Below, one piece after another: positions 9,395-17,900 of a stretch of DNA of 64,000 bases (within the stretch, counting starts at the first letter, position 1; every line of letters begins with the position of its first letter). The position numbers and the translations under genes were made by a program. Source of the stretch: Chryseosolibacter histidinae (GTDB lineage Bacteria > Bacteroidota > Bacteroidia > Cytophagales > Cyclobacteriaceae); the NCBI RefSeq assembly GCF_018598225.1, contig NZ_JAHESF010000003.1, forward strand, positions 62,001 through 126,000. The letters are read 5' to 3'. The notes beneath the pieces were generated by a model, which worked only from the letters and a program-made list of their open reading frames with translations, was not told the origin of the DNA and made no database searches.

Positions 9395-9435
9395 TTCAAT
9401 CTCCGTGAGAATACGGGCTCTATTTTTCCGAAATG

Positions 9436-9463
9436 AAAAAAGGCTCCCGATAGATCAGGAGCC
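9436..9463 (-). terminator. Terminator for the DUF4349 gene
   Basis: Read leftward, the sequence forms GGCTCC(T/C)-type arms (GGCTCC at 9442-9447 with GGAGCC at 9458-9463) followed by six T residues at 9441-9436. This lies about 40 bases past the stop of the minus-strand gene at 9503, in the right orientation to end its transcript. Confidence 0.6.
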
Positions 9464-9502
9464 CTAACTCGTTGCCTGCTGCCAATTGCCTACTGCTTTC
9501 GC

Positions 9503-10348
9503 CTACTGCCTATTGATCCCGAACGGTCTTTTCAGTCTGATGTATAACAAGACACATCCTGCAATGATCAGCAAAGGCCAGATGTATGTAAGGGCAATGG
9601 AGATGGAGACAATTGCATTCCACCCTGAAGAGAGCGCCTCCACGAATTTATCTCTTATGGTTACTTCATCACCCGCATGCAGTTGCTGTGCTACGGTCTG
9701 GTAAAACTCAAGGTTGATGGTGCTGTGGCTTACCTGACTGCGTAAATGATTGATCCTGCTGATGGTGGCTTCGATCTCTTCATGAACCATGCCGATCTGC
9801 CGCTCTGCTTCCAGCAGCTCTTCTATCGTTCCCGCTTTTTTACGGAGGATCTCCATGTAGCGGGCTTCTACCTCACGTTTTGATTTCAGCCTCGACTCGA
9901 GATCGACGAAATCCTTGGAAACATCCTCCGTGGTAACATCCCTGCGATTGGTGAATTTCGCCTGCGCGTCAATATCCTTCAGCAGGTCCTGGAAGTATTC
10001 GTTCTGCACCCGGATGGTCATTTTGTTTTCCAGGATGGGGTTCTCAAGATGCAGGCTGGAAGATGAAATATAAGCCGGATACTTCCGGATCGATTGGATG
10101 ATGGCATCCGTGCTCTTCTTTACACTTTCAACCTGGAAACGATAGTTGGCGGTTTTGATGAGCTTTGTCGCGCCATCAGAATAGAGGTCATTTTGGGGTA
10201 TCGCGGTAAGCTGCGCCTGGGTCTCTGACTTTTTCGGGTCAAGCTCAGATAATACATCGGCGTTTTCCTGCGCTTCACGCTTCTGATTGGGTGCACAGCT
10301 GCCAGCGCATAGCATGGCCATAAGGGATAACAATATATACCTTTTCAT
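9503..10348 (-). CDS. DUF4349 membrane lipoprotein
   Basis: This 281-residue protein has a lipoprotein signal (MKRYILLSLMAMLCAGSC, with Cys18 as the likely lipidated residue). The rest matches DUF4349: a strand-rich part around TKLIKTANYRFQVESV, the phrase FVDLESRLKSKREVEARYMEIL, a long coiled coil (about 150-205) and a single C-terminal membrane helix (IALTYIWPLLIIAGCVLLYI, about 250-270) followed by a basic tail. Proteins of this family sit in the cell envelope and their function is not established. A small gene upstream on the same strand (10517-10699) is separated from it by a 10-bp stem-loop. Confidence 0.8.
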   Translation of the reverse strand: MKRYILLSLMAMLCAGSCAPNQKREAQENADVLSELDPKKSETQAQLTAIPQNDLYSDGATKLIKTANYRFQVESVKKSTDAIIQSIRKYPAYISSSSLHLENPILENKMTIRVQNEYFQDLLKDIDAQAKFTNRRDVTTEDVSKDFVDLESRLKSKREVEARYMEILRKKAGTIEELLEAERQIGMVHEEIEATISRINHLRSQVSHSTINLEFYQTVAQQLHAGDEVTIRDKFVEALSSGWNAIVSISIALTYIWPLLIIAGCVLLYIRLKRPFGINRQ

Positions 10349-10426
10349 TGTTGTTGTGGTTTATTTGAATGGAAATGGAAACGGAAAGGAACCGGAAGGA
10401 AACAGAGGAAACTGGCTACAAGCTTT

Positions 10427-10465
10427 GAGCCGCGAGGTCCCAGGACTCGTACTTTCTCGCGGCTC
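10427..10465. repeat. Nested inverted repeat
   Basis: GAGCCGCGAG (10427-10436) pairs perfectly with CTCGCGGCTC (10456-10465). Inside the loop a second small stem GTCC-CA-GGAC starts at 10437. It is followed by the tandem words GCTCATG-GCTCATG-GCTATGAG. There is no T-run on either strand, so it is a stem-loop of unknown use lying between two minus-strand genes. Confidence 0.6.
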
Positions 10466-10516
10466 TCAGCTCATGGCTCATGGCTATGAGGTCTCTGCCA
10501 TGAAGGCTTTAAAAAA

Positions 10517-10699
10517 TTATTTTACAGAAGCGGTATCCTGCGCTGTAGTGTCAGCAGGCAGTGTTGTGGTGTCAACCGGGGTAGTAGCAGTCGTATCCTG
10601 TTCAGCAGCTTTTTCTGAAGTAGATGACGTACAGGAAACTACGATCAGGAACATCCCGATAAAGGCTGCTGCAGCCAATTGCATGATTTTGTTTTTCAT
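10517..10699 (-). CDS. Small Thr-rich lipoprotein
   Basis: This 60-residue protein consists of a lipoprotein signal (MKNKIMQLAAAAFIGMFLIVVSC, Cys23) and a short low-complexity tail rich in Thr, Asp and Ala (repeats like TTATTPVDTTTLPADTTAQDT). Such tiny lipoproteins are frequent in Bacteroidota, but no role is known. It is transcribed away from the ECF sigma gene at 10823, and the two share a 120-base divergent region with a strong dyad. It might therefore be co-regulated with the sigma unit (inference). Confidence 0.65.
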   Translation of the reverse strand: MKNKIMQLAAAAFIGMFLIVVSCTSSTSEKAAEQDTTATTPVDTTTLPADTTAQDTASVK

Positions 10700-10744
10700 A
10701 GATCAGTTTATTTTAAAAATTTTCTTTCATACAGGAATCCCAAA

Positions 10745-10788
10745 AAGGTCACCCAAAAAGAAAAATATTATTAGAATTGGGTGACCTT
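10745..10788. promoter_or_regulatory. Strong dyad in the divergent region before the ECF sigma gene
   Basis: AAGGTCACCCAA at 10745-10756 is repeated in perfect inversion as TTGGGTGACCTT at 10777-10788, with an AT-rich 20-base spacer. It lies 34 bases before the sigma ATG and 45 bases upstream of the small lipoprotein start. It could be an operator or an RNA hairpin. The half-site AAGGTCA also appears as an inverted pair upstream of the ECF gene at 55906. Confidence 0.5.
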
Positions 10789-10822
10789 CGCTACCGTTGT
10801 GTATTAAACCGGATCATTCTTT

Positions 10823-11386
10823 ATGACCCATTACTTTGATGAATTGATCGTTTCTGCGCTCAGAAATGAGGATAATTCAGTCGTGTTGAGGGAATTGTAT
10901 AAAACGCACTACCCCATGGTGGTGAACCTGGTCTGCTCGAACAGTGGCACCGAACAGGAGGCAAAAGATGTTTACCAGGAGTGCCTGATCGCTTTTTACG
11001 AAAGGGTACGGCAACCCGGTTTTACACTTACCTGTAAGATCAAAACTTACCTGTACGCGGTCTGCAGAAGGTTGTGGTTAAAGCGGTTATCGGAGAAAAA
11101 GCGGTTTCCGGATATAGCGCCGGGTGAAGTTTTCCCCCAGATCGAAGAAGAAATGGCCGAAATAGAGGAAGCTGAAAAGAAGTTTATGTTCATAGGGAAG
11201 TCGCTCGATAACCTGGGGGAGCCATGCCGCAGCATCATTGAAGATTTCTATGTACGCGATCTCTCGATGGACGATATCCGTGATAAACACGGGTATACCA
11301 GCGCTGAAAACGCCAAGAACCAAAAGTATAAGTGCCTGCAACGATTAAAAAAAATATTCTTCTCTCATTATAACACTACGCCATGA
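10823..11386 (+). CDS. ECF-type RNA polymerase sigma factor
   Basis: This 187-residue protein has the two-domain ECF layout. Region 2 is at about 25-95 (LYKTHYPMVVNLV, AKDVYQECLIAFYERV, IKTYLYAVCRRLWL) and region 4 at about 130-180 (LDNLGEPCRSIIEDFYVRDLSMDDIRDKHGYTSAENAKNQKYKCLQRLKK). It would direct RNA polymerase to a private promoter set when released from an anti-sigma factor. Its stop overlaps the next start by four bases (ATGA), so the membrane protease fusion that follows is translationally coupled and is the likely partner. It resembles the ECF factor at 47399 along its whole length (same KTYLYA-CR and SAENAKNQK/SASVARQQK patterns), so the two are paralogues. Confidence 0.9.
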   Translation: MTHYFDELIVSALRNEDNSVVLRELYKTHYPMVVNLVCSNSGTEQEAKDVYQECLIAFYERVRQPGFTLTCKIKTYLYAVCRRLWLKRLSEKKRFPDIAPGEVFPQIEEEMAEIEEAEKKFMFIGKSLDNLGEPCRSIIEDFYVRDLSMDDIRDKHGYTSAENAKNQKYKCLQRLKKIFFSHYNTTP

Positions 11387-12462
11387 CACCGGAATTCTTT
11401 CAACTACTGGACCGCTACCACAAGGGGCAGCTAAGCGATGAAGAGATCCGCCAGTTCCGGAAAAAAATGGAACAGGATACGGAATTCAGAAAAGAAGCAG
11501 AAGCGTACCTGCTGCTGATGGATAGTATCAAACAACATGGCAATCGCCAGGAGATAAAAAATATTCTCGATGAAGCCCATGATGAAATGTGGGCAGAAGG
11601 CACGGCGCCAAAAGTTGTATCATTGACTCCCAGGCCGTCCAGGAAATATATCTGGATGACCGCAGCTGCCGCCTCGATAGCAGTGGTTTCCATTGTGGGA
11701 ACCTTGCTGATCACCCGCTCGCTCGATAGCAGGCAGACAGCCTATTATAAGGAGTTGCGCAGAAATGTGCAGCAGATCCAGCGCTCACAGAAGCAACTCA
11801 TGCAAGACCTCGCCGAGTCGAAGCCTGAGCCGGTGATCCCCGGCAAGTACTCCGGCACCGGATTCCTGGTCTCATCCAACGGTTATATCGCAACCAGTCA
11901 TCACGTGGTGAAGGAATCTGATTCCGTTGCCATTGAAAACGAAACCTATGGAAGGTTGAGAGCGCAGGTAATTTACACCGACGCCGTTAATGACATCTCT
12001 ATCCTGAAAATCGTCACGCCTGGTTTCCGTGCAAAAAAATTGCCGTTTACCATCAGCAACAAAGAAGCGGAATTAGGTGAGTACGTTTATACGTTGGGTT
12101 TTCCGAGAGAAGATATTGTTTTTGGTGAAGGTTCTGTAAGTGCCTCCTCCGGATTCCGGCAGGCTGCTAATGCATACCAGGTCTCGGTTCCGGTCAATCC
12201 CGGTAACAGTGGTGGGCCGTTGCTGAACAGTCGTGGAGACTTGATCGGGATTGTAAGTGGTGTAGAAACCGAAACTGCAGGTGCTGCCTTTGCCATCAAA
12301 TCATCACGGCTTCTCGACATTGTAACGCACGATGCTATTGACTCGCTTTCAGCACCCTTGACCTTTCCGAAACAAAATACGATCAGGGACCTGAACAGGG
12401 TTCAGCAGATCAAAAAATGGAAAGAGTTCGTTTTTATAGTGCGTGTTTACAAAGAGAACTAA
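11383..12462 (+). CDS. Anti-sigma-like N-terminus fused to HtrA-type serine protease
   Basis: This 359-residue protein has an acidic helical cytoplasmic segment at 1-85 (LDRYHKGQLSDEEIRQFRKKM-DTEFRKEAEAY) that looks like the sigma-binding start of Bacteroidota anti-sigma proteins. One membrane helix follows at about 89-111, then a coiled stretch, then a trypsin-like domain at about 155-320. The catalytic triad is visible: His174 (TSHHVV), Asp204 (NDISIL) and Ser276 (GNSGGPL). No PDZ domain follows. By topology the protease sits in the periplasm while the N-terminus can hold the sigma factor encoded by the overlapping upstream gene. Fusing an anti-sigma element to an active protease in one chain suggests signal sensing by proteolysis, possibly self-cleavage. 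That mechanism is inference; the fold and triad are seen. Confidence 0.85.
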   Translation: MTPEFFQLLDRYHKGQLSDEEIRQFRKKMEQDTEFRKEAEAYLLLMDSIKQHGNRQEIKNILDEAHDEMWAEGTAPKVVSLTPRPSRKYIWMTAAAASIAVVSIVGTLLITRSLDSRQTAYYKELRRNVQQIQRSQKQLMQDLAESKPEPVIPGKYSGTGFLVSSNGYIATSHHVVKESDSVAIENETYGRLRAQVIYTDAVNDISILKIVTPGFRAKKLPFTISNKEAELGEYVYTLGFPREDIVFGEGSVSASSGFRQAANAYQVSVPVNPGNSGGPLLNSRGDLIGIVSGVETETAGAAFAIKSSRLLDIVTHDAIDSLSAPLTFPKQNTIRDLNRVQQIKKWKEFVFIVRVYKEN

Positions 12463-12504
12463 CTGCAAGGCATCAACTGATGTTTTGATCGGCAACCGTT
12501 GGTT

Positions 12505-13017
12505 ATGACCCGAAAGTTTTCAAAAATCGAGCTATTCTGGAAAGAAAAACTTCGTACACTCCCAAGTGATCTTGTTGCCCGCTTTAATTTTGACGATAAC
12601 ACCTCCAGCTTCTTAACAACTGTTGGGCTTCCGGCCGACCTGAGTGACCTGAACAAGGCACTTGAAATCAATTTTTATTTTGAACCCGGCAGCACAGAAT
12701 TTATGGGCGACAATTACTGCGTTCTCGGAGATGACTCAGGAACTTATTTCGCCATTTCATTATCCAACCATCAACTATATGCAATCGACCTTGACAAGGT
12801 AACGGGTCACGATCCTGTATGCTTTGTCAATTCCACTATCGACAAGTTCATTGAAACCATTCAATTGTTCATAGAATTTCAACGTCGTTCACTTACAGGC
12901 AAAAGCAGCGAAGCCGATCTGATCAAATTGATGGTGGAGAAAATGAAGGATGTTGACAAGCAAGCCCTGGCCAGTAAAGATACCTGGTGGGGATCGATAG
13001 TAAGTGAGTCAATCTAG
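12505..13017 (+). CDS. SUKH-type (SUKH-4-like) protein
   Basis: This protein of about 170 residues has the SUKH/SMI1-KNR4 pattern: FWKEKLRTLPSDLVARFNF, then VGLPADLSDLN, YCVLGDDSGTYFAISLSNHQLYAIDL, and PVCFVNSTIDKFIETIQLF. SUKH-4 members are mostly immunity proteins that block polymorphic toxins, though some serve other roles. No toxin gene adjoins it, so it would be an orphan immunity gene. The ATG at 12505 is taken as the start; a TTG two codons earlier is possible. It lies 42 bases after the protease gene on the same strand, so co-transcription is possible. Confidence 0.6.
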   Translation: MTRKFSKIELFWKEKLRTLPSDLVARFNFDDNTSSFLTTVGLPADLSDLNKALEINFYFEPGSTEFMGDNYCVLGDDSGTYFAISLSNHQLYAIDLDKVTGHDPVCFVNSTIDKFIETIQLFIEFQRRSLTGKSSEADLIKLMVEKMKDVDKQALASKDTWWGSIVSESI

Positions 13018-13047
13018 TCTCGCGCACTGCTCTTGGCCTCGACCTCT

Positions 13048-14385
13048 TCACTCAATATCCTTATTGTGCTTTTTCAACAACGCGATACCACTTTTGATAT
13101 CCTGGTAATTTTCTTTTTCCAGTTCCCAGTTGCAATGAATGGCCAACAGCTCGACCGGCTTTAAGGTGAGCATATTCTGCAGTCCAAACAAAGAAAAAGT
13201 AACAGAGCCTACCAAACCGATGCCGACATCGTCAGAGCCATCTTCTTTATGGTTTTTGTAGGTGTACTTGATGAGGTAAATAGGCCTGACATCTTTCGTT
13301 GGTGGCCAGTATAAGCTGGTTTTATAAAAGATCTCTGCGTGGTCAGGATACGCTCCGTACTCATTGGGGTGCGCCAACCAGTTGCACATCTCGCTCAATG
13401 CCTGAAAGTCCGGAGCTTGGATCTCATTCGGGATTCTGTTCTCCAGATGCAGCTCATTCAAATAGCTGATGGCTTTTGTGCTGTACCGGTAGTCTTTTGC
13501 AAAGCCCGCCAATTTATCAACGGATTCATTACCGCCCATCTTTGCGCCAGCCCAGGCGGCTTCCATTTGAATATCGATACTTTTATGTTTACTCACCGTC
13601 TCCAATAAGCTATCTTGGTATTCTTTGGCTAAAAACGGAATGGAGGCTGTAGCGCTGACGATGTAACTCTCGCCGGCTGGGTCATTGTTTTTCACGATGG
13701 CATCAAGAAAGGCAAATCCTTGCGGCGAGTTGAATGGATGTTTAAAGGTATTTGTCCTGATAGCGATGGCATTGCACATATCGAGATAGGATATCCCTAA
13801 AAATCCTGAAGGTATCTTTCCATTGAGCGCCTGAATGATCAGGTCATACTTTGATTCGTTATCTGACGCGGCGTTCAGGATCACGCTCCACATATATTCT
13901 TCATTCTTGAAATCGCTTTTTACACATTCGGCAAGCTTGTTCCATCCTTTCTGATTTTTATACACAGCAAACATCTTCAGCATCATTGGCGCGCAGCTGA
14001 AAAAAGATTCCGATTTGTATTGTTTAAGCTCTATTGCAGATAATATATCGATCAACAGTGGAATCCCTATATCGTTCAGATAGTTTGCCGCCTCTTTGGT
14101 CGATGCGCTTTGAAACAGCACTGTAAGCTCGTAAATATTATTCTCGGTCTTTTCATCAAACGATGCCTGCAGTTGTGACTTAATGATCCCGAGCGCCTGG
14201 CAAATAAGCTTACTCTCTGCTTCGGCCTTCACTTCCGGGTTGGAGATCTTTCTCAATTTTTCAGAGATCTCGGAAGTGGGATTTTTGATCCAGGCTTTTA
14301 AGGTCTTTTCAAGCGCAGAATCCTGAGAAAATAGTTTGAATGGCATGCAGCAAAATATTAATAAAGTGATCGATGTTGCTTTCAT
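13048..14385 (-). CDS. Secreted helical-repeat protein of unknown function
   Basis: This 445-residue protein has a signal peptide (MKATSITLLIFCCMPFKLFSQ). The mature part is largely alpha-helical with a HEAT-like run of helices, for instance EAANYLNDIGIPLLIDIL and SIDIQMEAAWAGAKMGG, the latter of the kind seen in HEAT and PBS-lyase repeats. A more strand-rich end (RPIYLIKYTYKNH, GIGLVGSVTFSLFG) carries a phrase about transport or pairing that I do not recognise. It is divergent from the VOC gene. No catalytic motif is visible and I assign no function. Confidence 0.65.
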   Translation of the reverse strand: MKATSITLLIFCCMPFKLFSQDSALEKTLKAWIKNPTSEISEKLRKISNPEVKAEAESKLICQALGIIKSQLQASFDEKTENNIYELTVLFQSASTKEAANYLNDIGIPLLIDILSAIELKQYKSESFFSCAPMMLKMFAVYKNQKGWNKLAECVKSDFKNEEYMWSVILNAASDNESKYDLIIQALNGKIPSGFLGISYLDMCNAIAIRTNTFKHPFNSPQGFAFLDAIVKNNDPAGESYIVSATASIPFLAKEYQDSLLETVSKHKSIDIQMEAAWAGAKMGGNESVDKLAGFAKDYRYSTKAISYLNELHLENRIPNEIQAPDFQALSEMCNWLAHPNEYGAYPDHAEIFYKTSLYWPPTKDVRPIYLIKYTYKNHKEDGSDDVGIGLVGSVTFSLFGLQNMLTLKPVELLAIHCNWELEKENYQDIKSGIALLKKHNKDIE

Positions 14386-14442
14386 TGATGTATGAGTACC
14401 TTTCGATTCTCAAATCCAAGCTACAAATTTAAGCTGATATCG

Positions 14443-14838
14443 ATGAAACAAACCATTGCCCATATTGCCTTAGTGGTGGAAGATTATGACGAGGCCATTC
14501 GGTTCTACACGGAAAAACTGAATTTTACCCTGATCGAAGACACCGTTCTTTCGGAAACAAAACGTTGGGTTGAGGTGGCGCCACCGGGATCATCGGGCAC
14601 GACACTGCTTCTTGCAAAGGCCGCCACTGATGAACAAAGGAGCCGCGTCGGTAATCAGACCGGCGGAAGGGTTTTTCTGTTCTTACACACAGACGATTTC
14701 TGGCGCGACTACAATGACCTGCAAAGCAAAAGCATCACGTTTGTCCGTCCGCCCAGCAATGAAGTCTACGGCACCGTAGCCGTGTTCCAGGACCTTTATG
14801 GAAACCTTTGGGATCTCATCCAACGACCAGGATTTTAG
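14443..14838 (+). CDS. VOC-superfamily (glyoxalase/bleomycin-resistance) protein
   Basis: This protein of about 131 residues has the paired beta-alpha-beta-beta-beta modules of the vicinal-oxygen-chelate fold: HIALVVEDYDEAIRFYTEKLNFTLIED at the start and FQDLYGNLWDLIQ at the end. The first His and the last acidic positions of the metal site are plausible (HIALVV; the second Glu/Asp lies in LWDLIQ). The superfamily includes glyoxalase I, dioxygenases and antibiotic-binding proteins, and the substrate cannot be told. I start at ATG 14443 (MKQTIAHIAL) since the 17 preceding residues are not part of the fold. Its last three codons and its stop lie inside a 38-bp tandem repeat. Confidence 0.8.
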   Translation: MKQTIAHIALVVEDYDEAIRFYTEKLNFTLIEDTVLSETKRWVEVAPPGSSGTTLLLAKAATDEQRSRVGNQTGGRVFLFLHTDDFWRDYNDLQSKSITFVRPPSNEVYGTVAVFQDLYGNLWDLIQRPGF

Positions 14839-14902
14839 GATTCACAGGATGTTCAGGATTTAGACCAGGATTTTAGGATTCACAGGATATTCAGGATTTA
14901 AA
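14827..14902. repeat. 38-bp tandem duplication spanning the VOC stop codon
   Basis: Two adjoining 38-base copies (14827-14864 and 14865-14902) share CCAGGATTTTAGGATTCACA and a tail TTCAGGATTTA, differing at three or so positions. Copy 1 begins with the final Pro-Gly-Phe codons and the TAG stop of the VOC gene. The CAGGATT-CACAGGAT wording recurs in shorter form at 49613-49630. Confidence 0.75.
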
Positions 14903-14974
14903 CTTTGAACCTTAAACTTTACCCCTTAAACTTCAAACTTCAAACTTTAAACCTGAAACTTGAAACTTCAAACT
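14899..14974. repeat. AAACTT-rich degenerate tandem repeat
   Basis: The gap between the convergent VOC and macroglobulin genes is filled by some eight copies of a degenerate 7-9 base word (AAACTT, with CTTGAAACTT and CTTCAAACTT variants), reaching right up to the macroglobulin stop codon. The same wording, in direct or inverted form, fills gaps at 22463-22547 and 23150-23180. Confidence 0.7.
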
Positions 14975-17900
14975 ACTCCGGTTTCTTTACGTTCACCACC
15001 TTCATGCCTTCCCGTCCATACAACGTGGGGAAATACATACATTCAACTACGGCAGGGTTCAGGGAATATTTTCCGGAATACCTGGGCAGCAGCTCGATGG
15101 AATAATTGTATTTGCCCTTTTTAAGATACTGGCAATAGATGTTTGTCTTGTGGTTGTAGTACTCCCGGTGCACTTCGCCGTTCATTCTGTTCTGTGGCTT
15201 CGATTGATAAGAGCACCCGGCGGGAATGGGCACTTCGATCATCACGTATTCCGCATCGTTCTTCACTTCAACGTCAATATTCAGGTTCACCGGCTTACCA
15301 CCCGTTAAGGTGCTGTCTTGTTTATCAAAAGAAGTGCGAATGGTAAAGTCTTTATCTGCTTGTTTGGGGGTTGCATTCCAGGTTTCGGTATAGGCCGTGA
15401 AATATACCGGGGCGCTTCCGGTTTTGGTCACCGTCAGGGCACCCGATCCGGCTGACGCTTCGAACGGAAAAGCAGTGATGTTTTGTGTCACGCTGCCCCC
15501 TAACTGCAAACGGGGCTTTTCATTCTGTTGCCCATTCTTCATCACTTCCGGCAGCAGGTTCTCAAGGATCAATGCCGACTCATAGGTATTACGCCAGTGT
15601 TCCCTGCGTTGCTCCAGAAAATAGTTTTTGATCTTGCCAACATCCTTTCCCTTTAAATTATCCTTCGTTGCCATCTGATACACCAGGAGCGTGTTCAGTA
15701 CGGAATTATCGTATACACGCAATTTATCTTCGCCCCAGTAATAATTTCCCTTGATCGTCTGCGAGCGCATTGCATTCAGCCACTTCCAGTCAACCTTATT
15801 GCCCGTGGTTTGTGACAACCGCTCTGCCAGCAACTTCTCATGCAATGTCGACTTCGCCGACGCTTTTATGCTATCGATCAGGTCCGCCACTGTCAATAGC
15901 TGTCCCTGCTCCGCCAGAAAGTTCATTACCGCAAGCTTTGTGCTGACCGGTAGCGACGGAAGTTGTTTTTCGAGAAAGTCGATCAGCAGATCTTTGTCAA
16001 CAGTCTTGTTGTATCCTGCCTTTTCAGCCTGAAGCAAAGTTTTGGCAGCATGCAACGTGATCCATATTTCACCCGGCCCATCTTTCCACCACGCCCAGCT
16101 TCCATCGGCATTTTGACGTGCGATCAACTTTTTGATCACTTTCATTATCTCACGGTCTCCGGAAAATTTAGCCTTTCTGAATTCACTGATGCTTTTCTCC
16201 AGCAAGAGTCCCTTCAGCCTGGATGCCAGCTGTTCATTACACTCATAAGCATATTGCTTCAGGTAGGTTATCTCATCTGCAAGAACCTCCAGCAAGTCAG
16301 CCTGCGCGTATAGTTTTACCGACTCCCTGATATTTGGAAAGTTCAATGTAAAAGTCGTGTCAGCTTCCAGCGCAAAGAACTGGCCATTGGCTTCGAGGGT
16401 TCCTTTTCGCAATACGGGGATCTTCCGGAGCTCGCCATCTTTATAATTTTTGAAGGCTACCGCGTATTCTACCGACATCGAGTCACGGCCCGAAGCATGA
16501 AGGGCAATGCTATCGATCCTGGAATTCTGCACTTCGATCGCGTCTTCATTAACCAACCGGTCATTTATTTTGATACTGCGGTTGAGTTGCACTTTCTCCT
16601 GGCCGTAATTGGTGATCTTACCCAAAGCAGTTGCGTGGTCGCCCTCGATAAGAAAATGCGGTTGCACGATCTGCGCCACAAGGGGTTTGTACGATTGTAT
16701 GCTGGATGACGTTTGGCCTGTTCTGCGTTTTGTTGCCATGCCCAGCACGTAGGCGTTCCACCCAGTGATATCATCGGGGAACGTTGCACGGAACACTGCC
16801 TTGCCGTTTTCATCGGTTCTGAGATCCGGTTGCCAGAACGCATAGTCCCTGAAGTTCTTGCGCAACGCGTTGCCAGGTACTTCTTCAAGAACCGGCACCG
16901 GCGTAACATTTCTGCTCACTTCTTTCAGATACGCTTTTGTGGCGCCTGCTTTGGTTGACATCAGGATCACACCACTTGCTGCCTGAGCACCGTACAATGC
17001 CACAGCATCTGAACCTTTGATAACGTCTATGGCGGTTACCAGGTTTCTATTGACGTCGCTCAGTCGCACAATCCTTCCGTCGAGGATCACCAATGGTTCC
17101 TGGTTGCCATTGACACTCGTCAATCCACGGATCTGAATAGAAACTGAGTCTGCAGCCCCCGGTCTGTTACCACTAATAAACATGCCGGCCACCTGTCCTG
17201 CCAGCGCATAAGATACACTAAGCTGCTTTCGTGAGCGCTCTATTCCATATCCAACAACCACTACTTCACTCAGGTGTTTTACGTCTTCGTTTAACTTCAC
17301 GTTGACAACAGCGCTATTATTGACAGATTGCTCCTCTGTGTTATATCCGATGAATGAAAATACCAGCTCTGCATCAGGCGGGCACCTGAGCGAGTAGTAA
17401 CCCGCCATATCGGTGGCCGTTCCAACCGCTGTTCCTTTCACAACCACATTCACACCCGGTATCCCCTCTCCTGTGTCGTCTGTAATTCTTCCGGACACAG
17501 TATGGGTGAATGCATCGCTCACTGAAAATTCACGGGAATACAAACTGCGCAGCCGGTGTAATTCCATCGCCCTCTCACGTATCAGGTAATTTTCAGGCTT
17601 TGACCACTTCTCTATCAATTGAAGAACATGCGTACTGAATGAATCAGGCTCGTGTACCTTATACTTCGAAAGATCGTAATAGTTGGTTCCAAAAGGTTTT
17701 ACAACAATTGAATCGGCCTTCACATAGGTATCATCATAAAGCAGCACCACCGCCTGATACCTTCCTTCGTTGAATTGTTCAAACTTTGCAACTTGAGGTA
17801 AAACATAGTATTCGTCAGGGCGATCGATATTGACAATGAATGTAGCCCTGGTAAGAACCTCATCCATCCCTTCACCAAAGGGATCCAGCGTTAATTTTCC

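Noticed and set aside
10287-10784. 165-codon rightward frame over the small lipoprotein gene
   Set aside because: It is antisense to a clear lipoprotein and covers the nested stem-loop and the dyad; the protein has no sensible character.
14827-14974. Repeats as a CRISPR array
   Set aside because: Units are adjoining or degenerate, there are no unique spacers of constant length and no cas genes.
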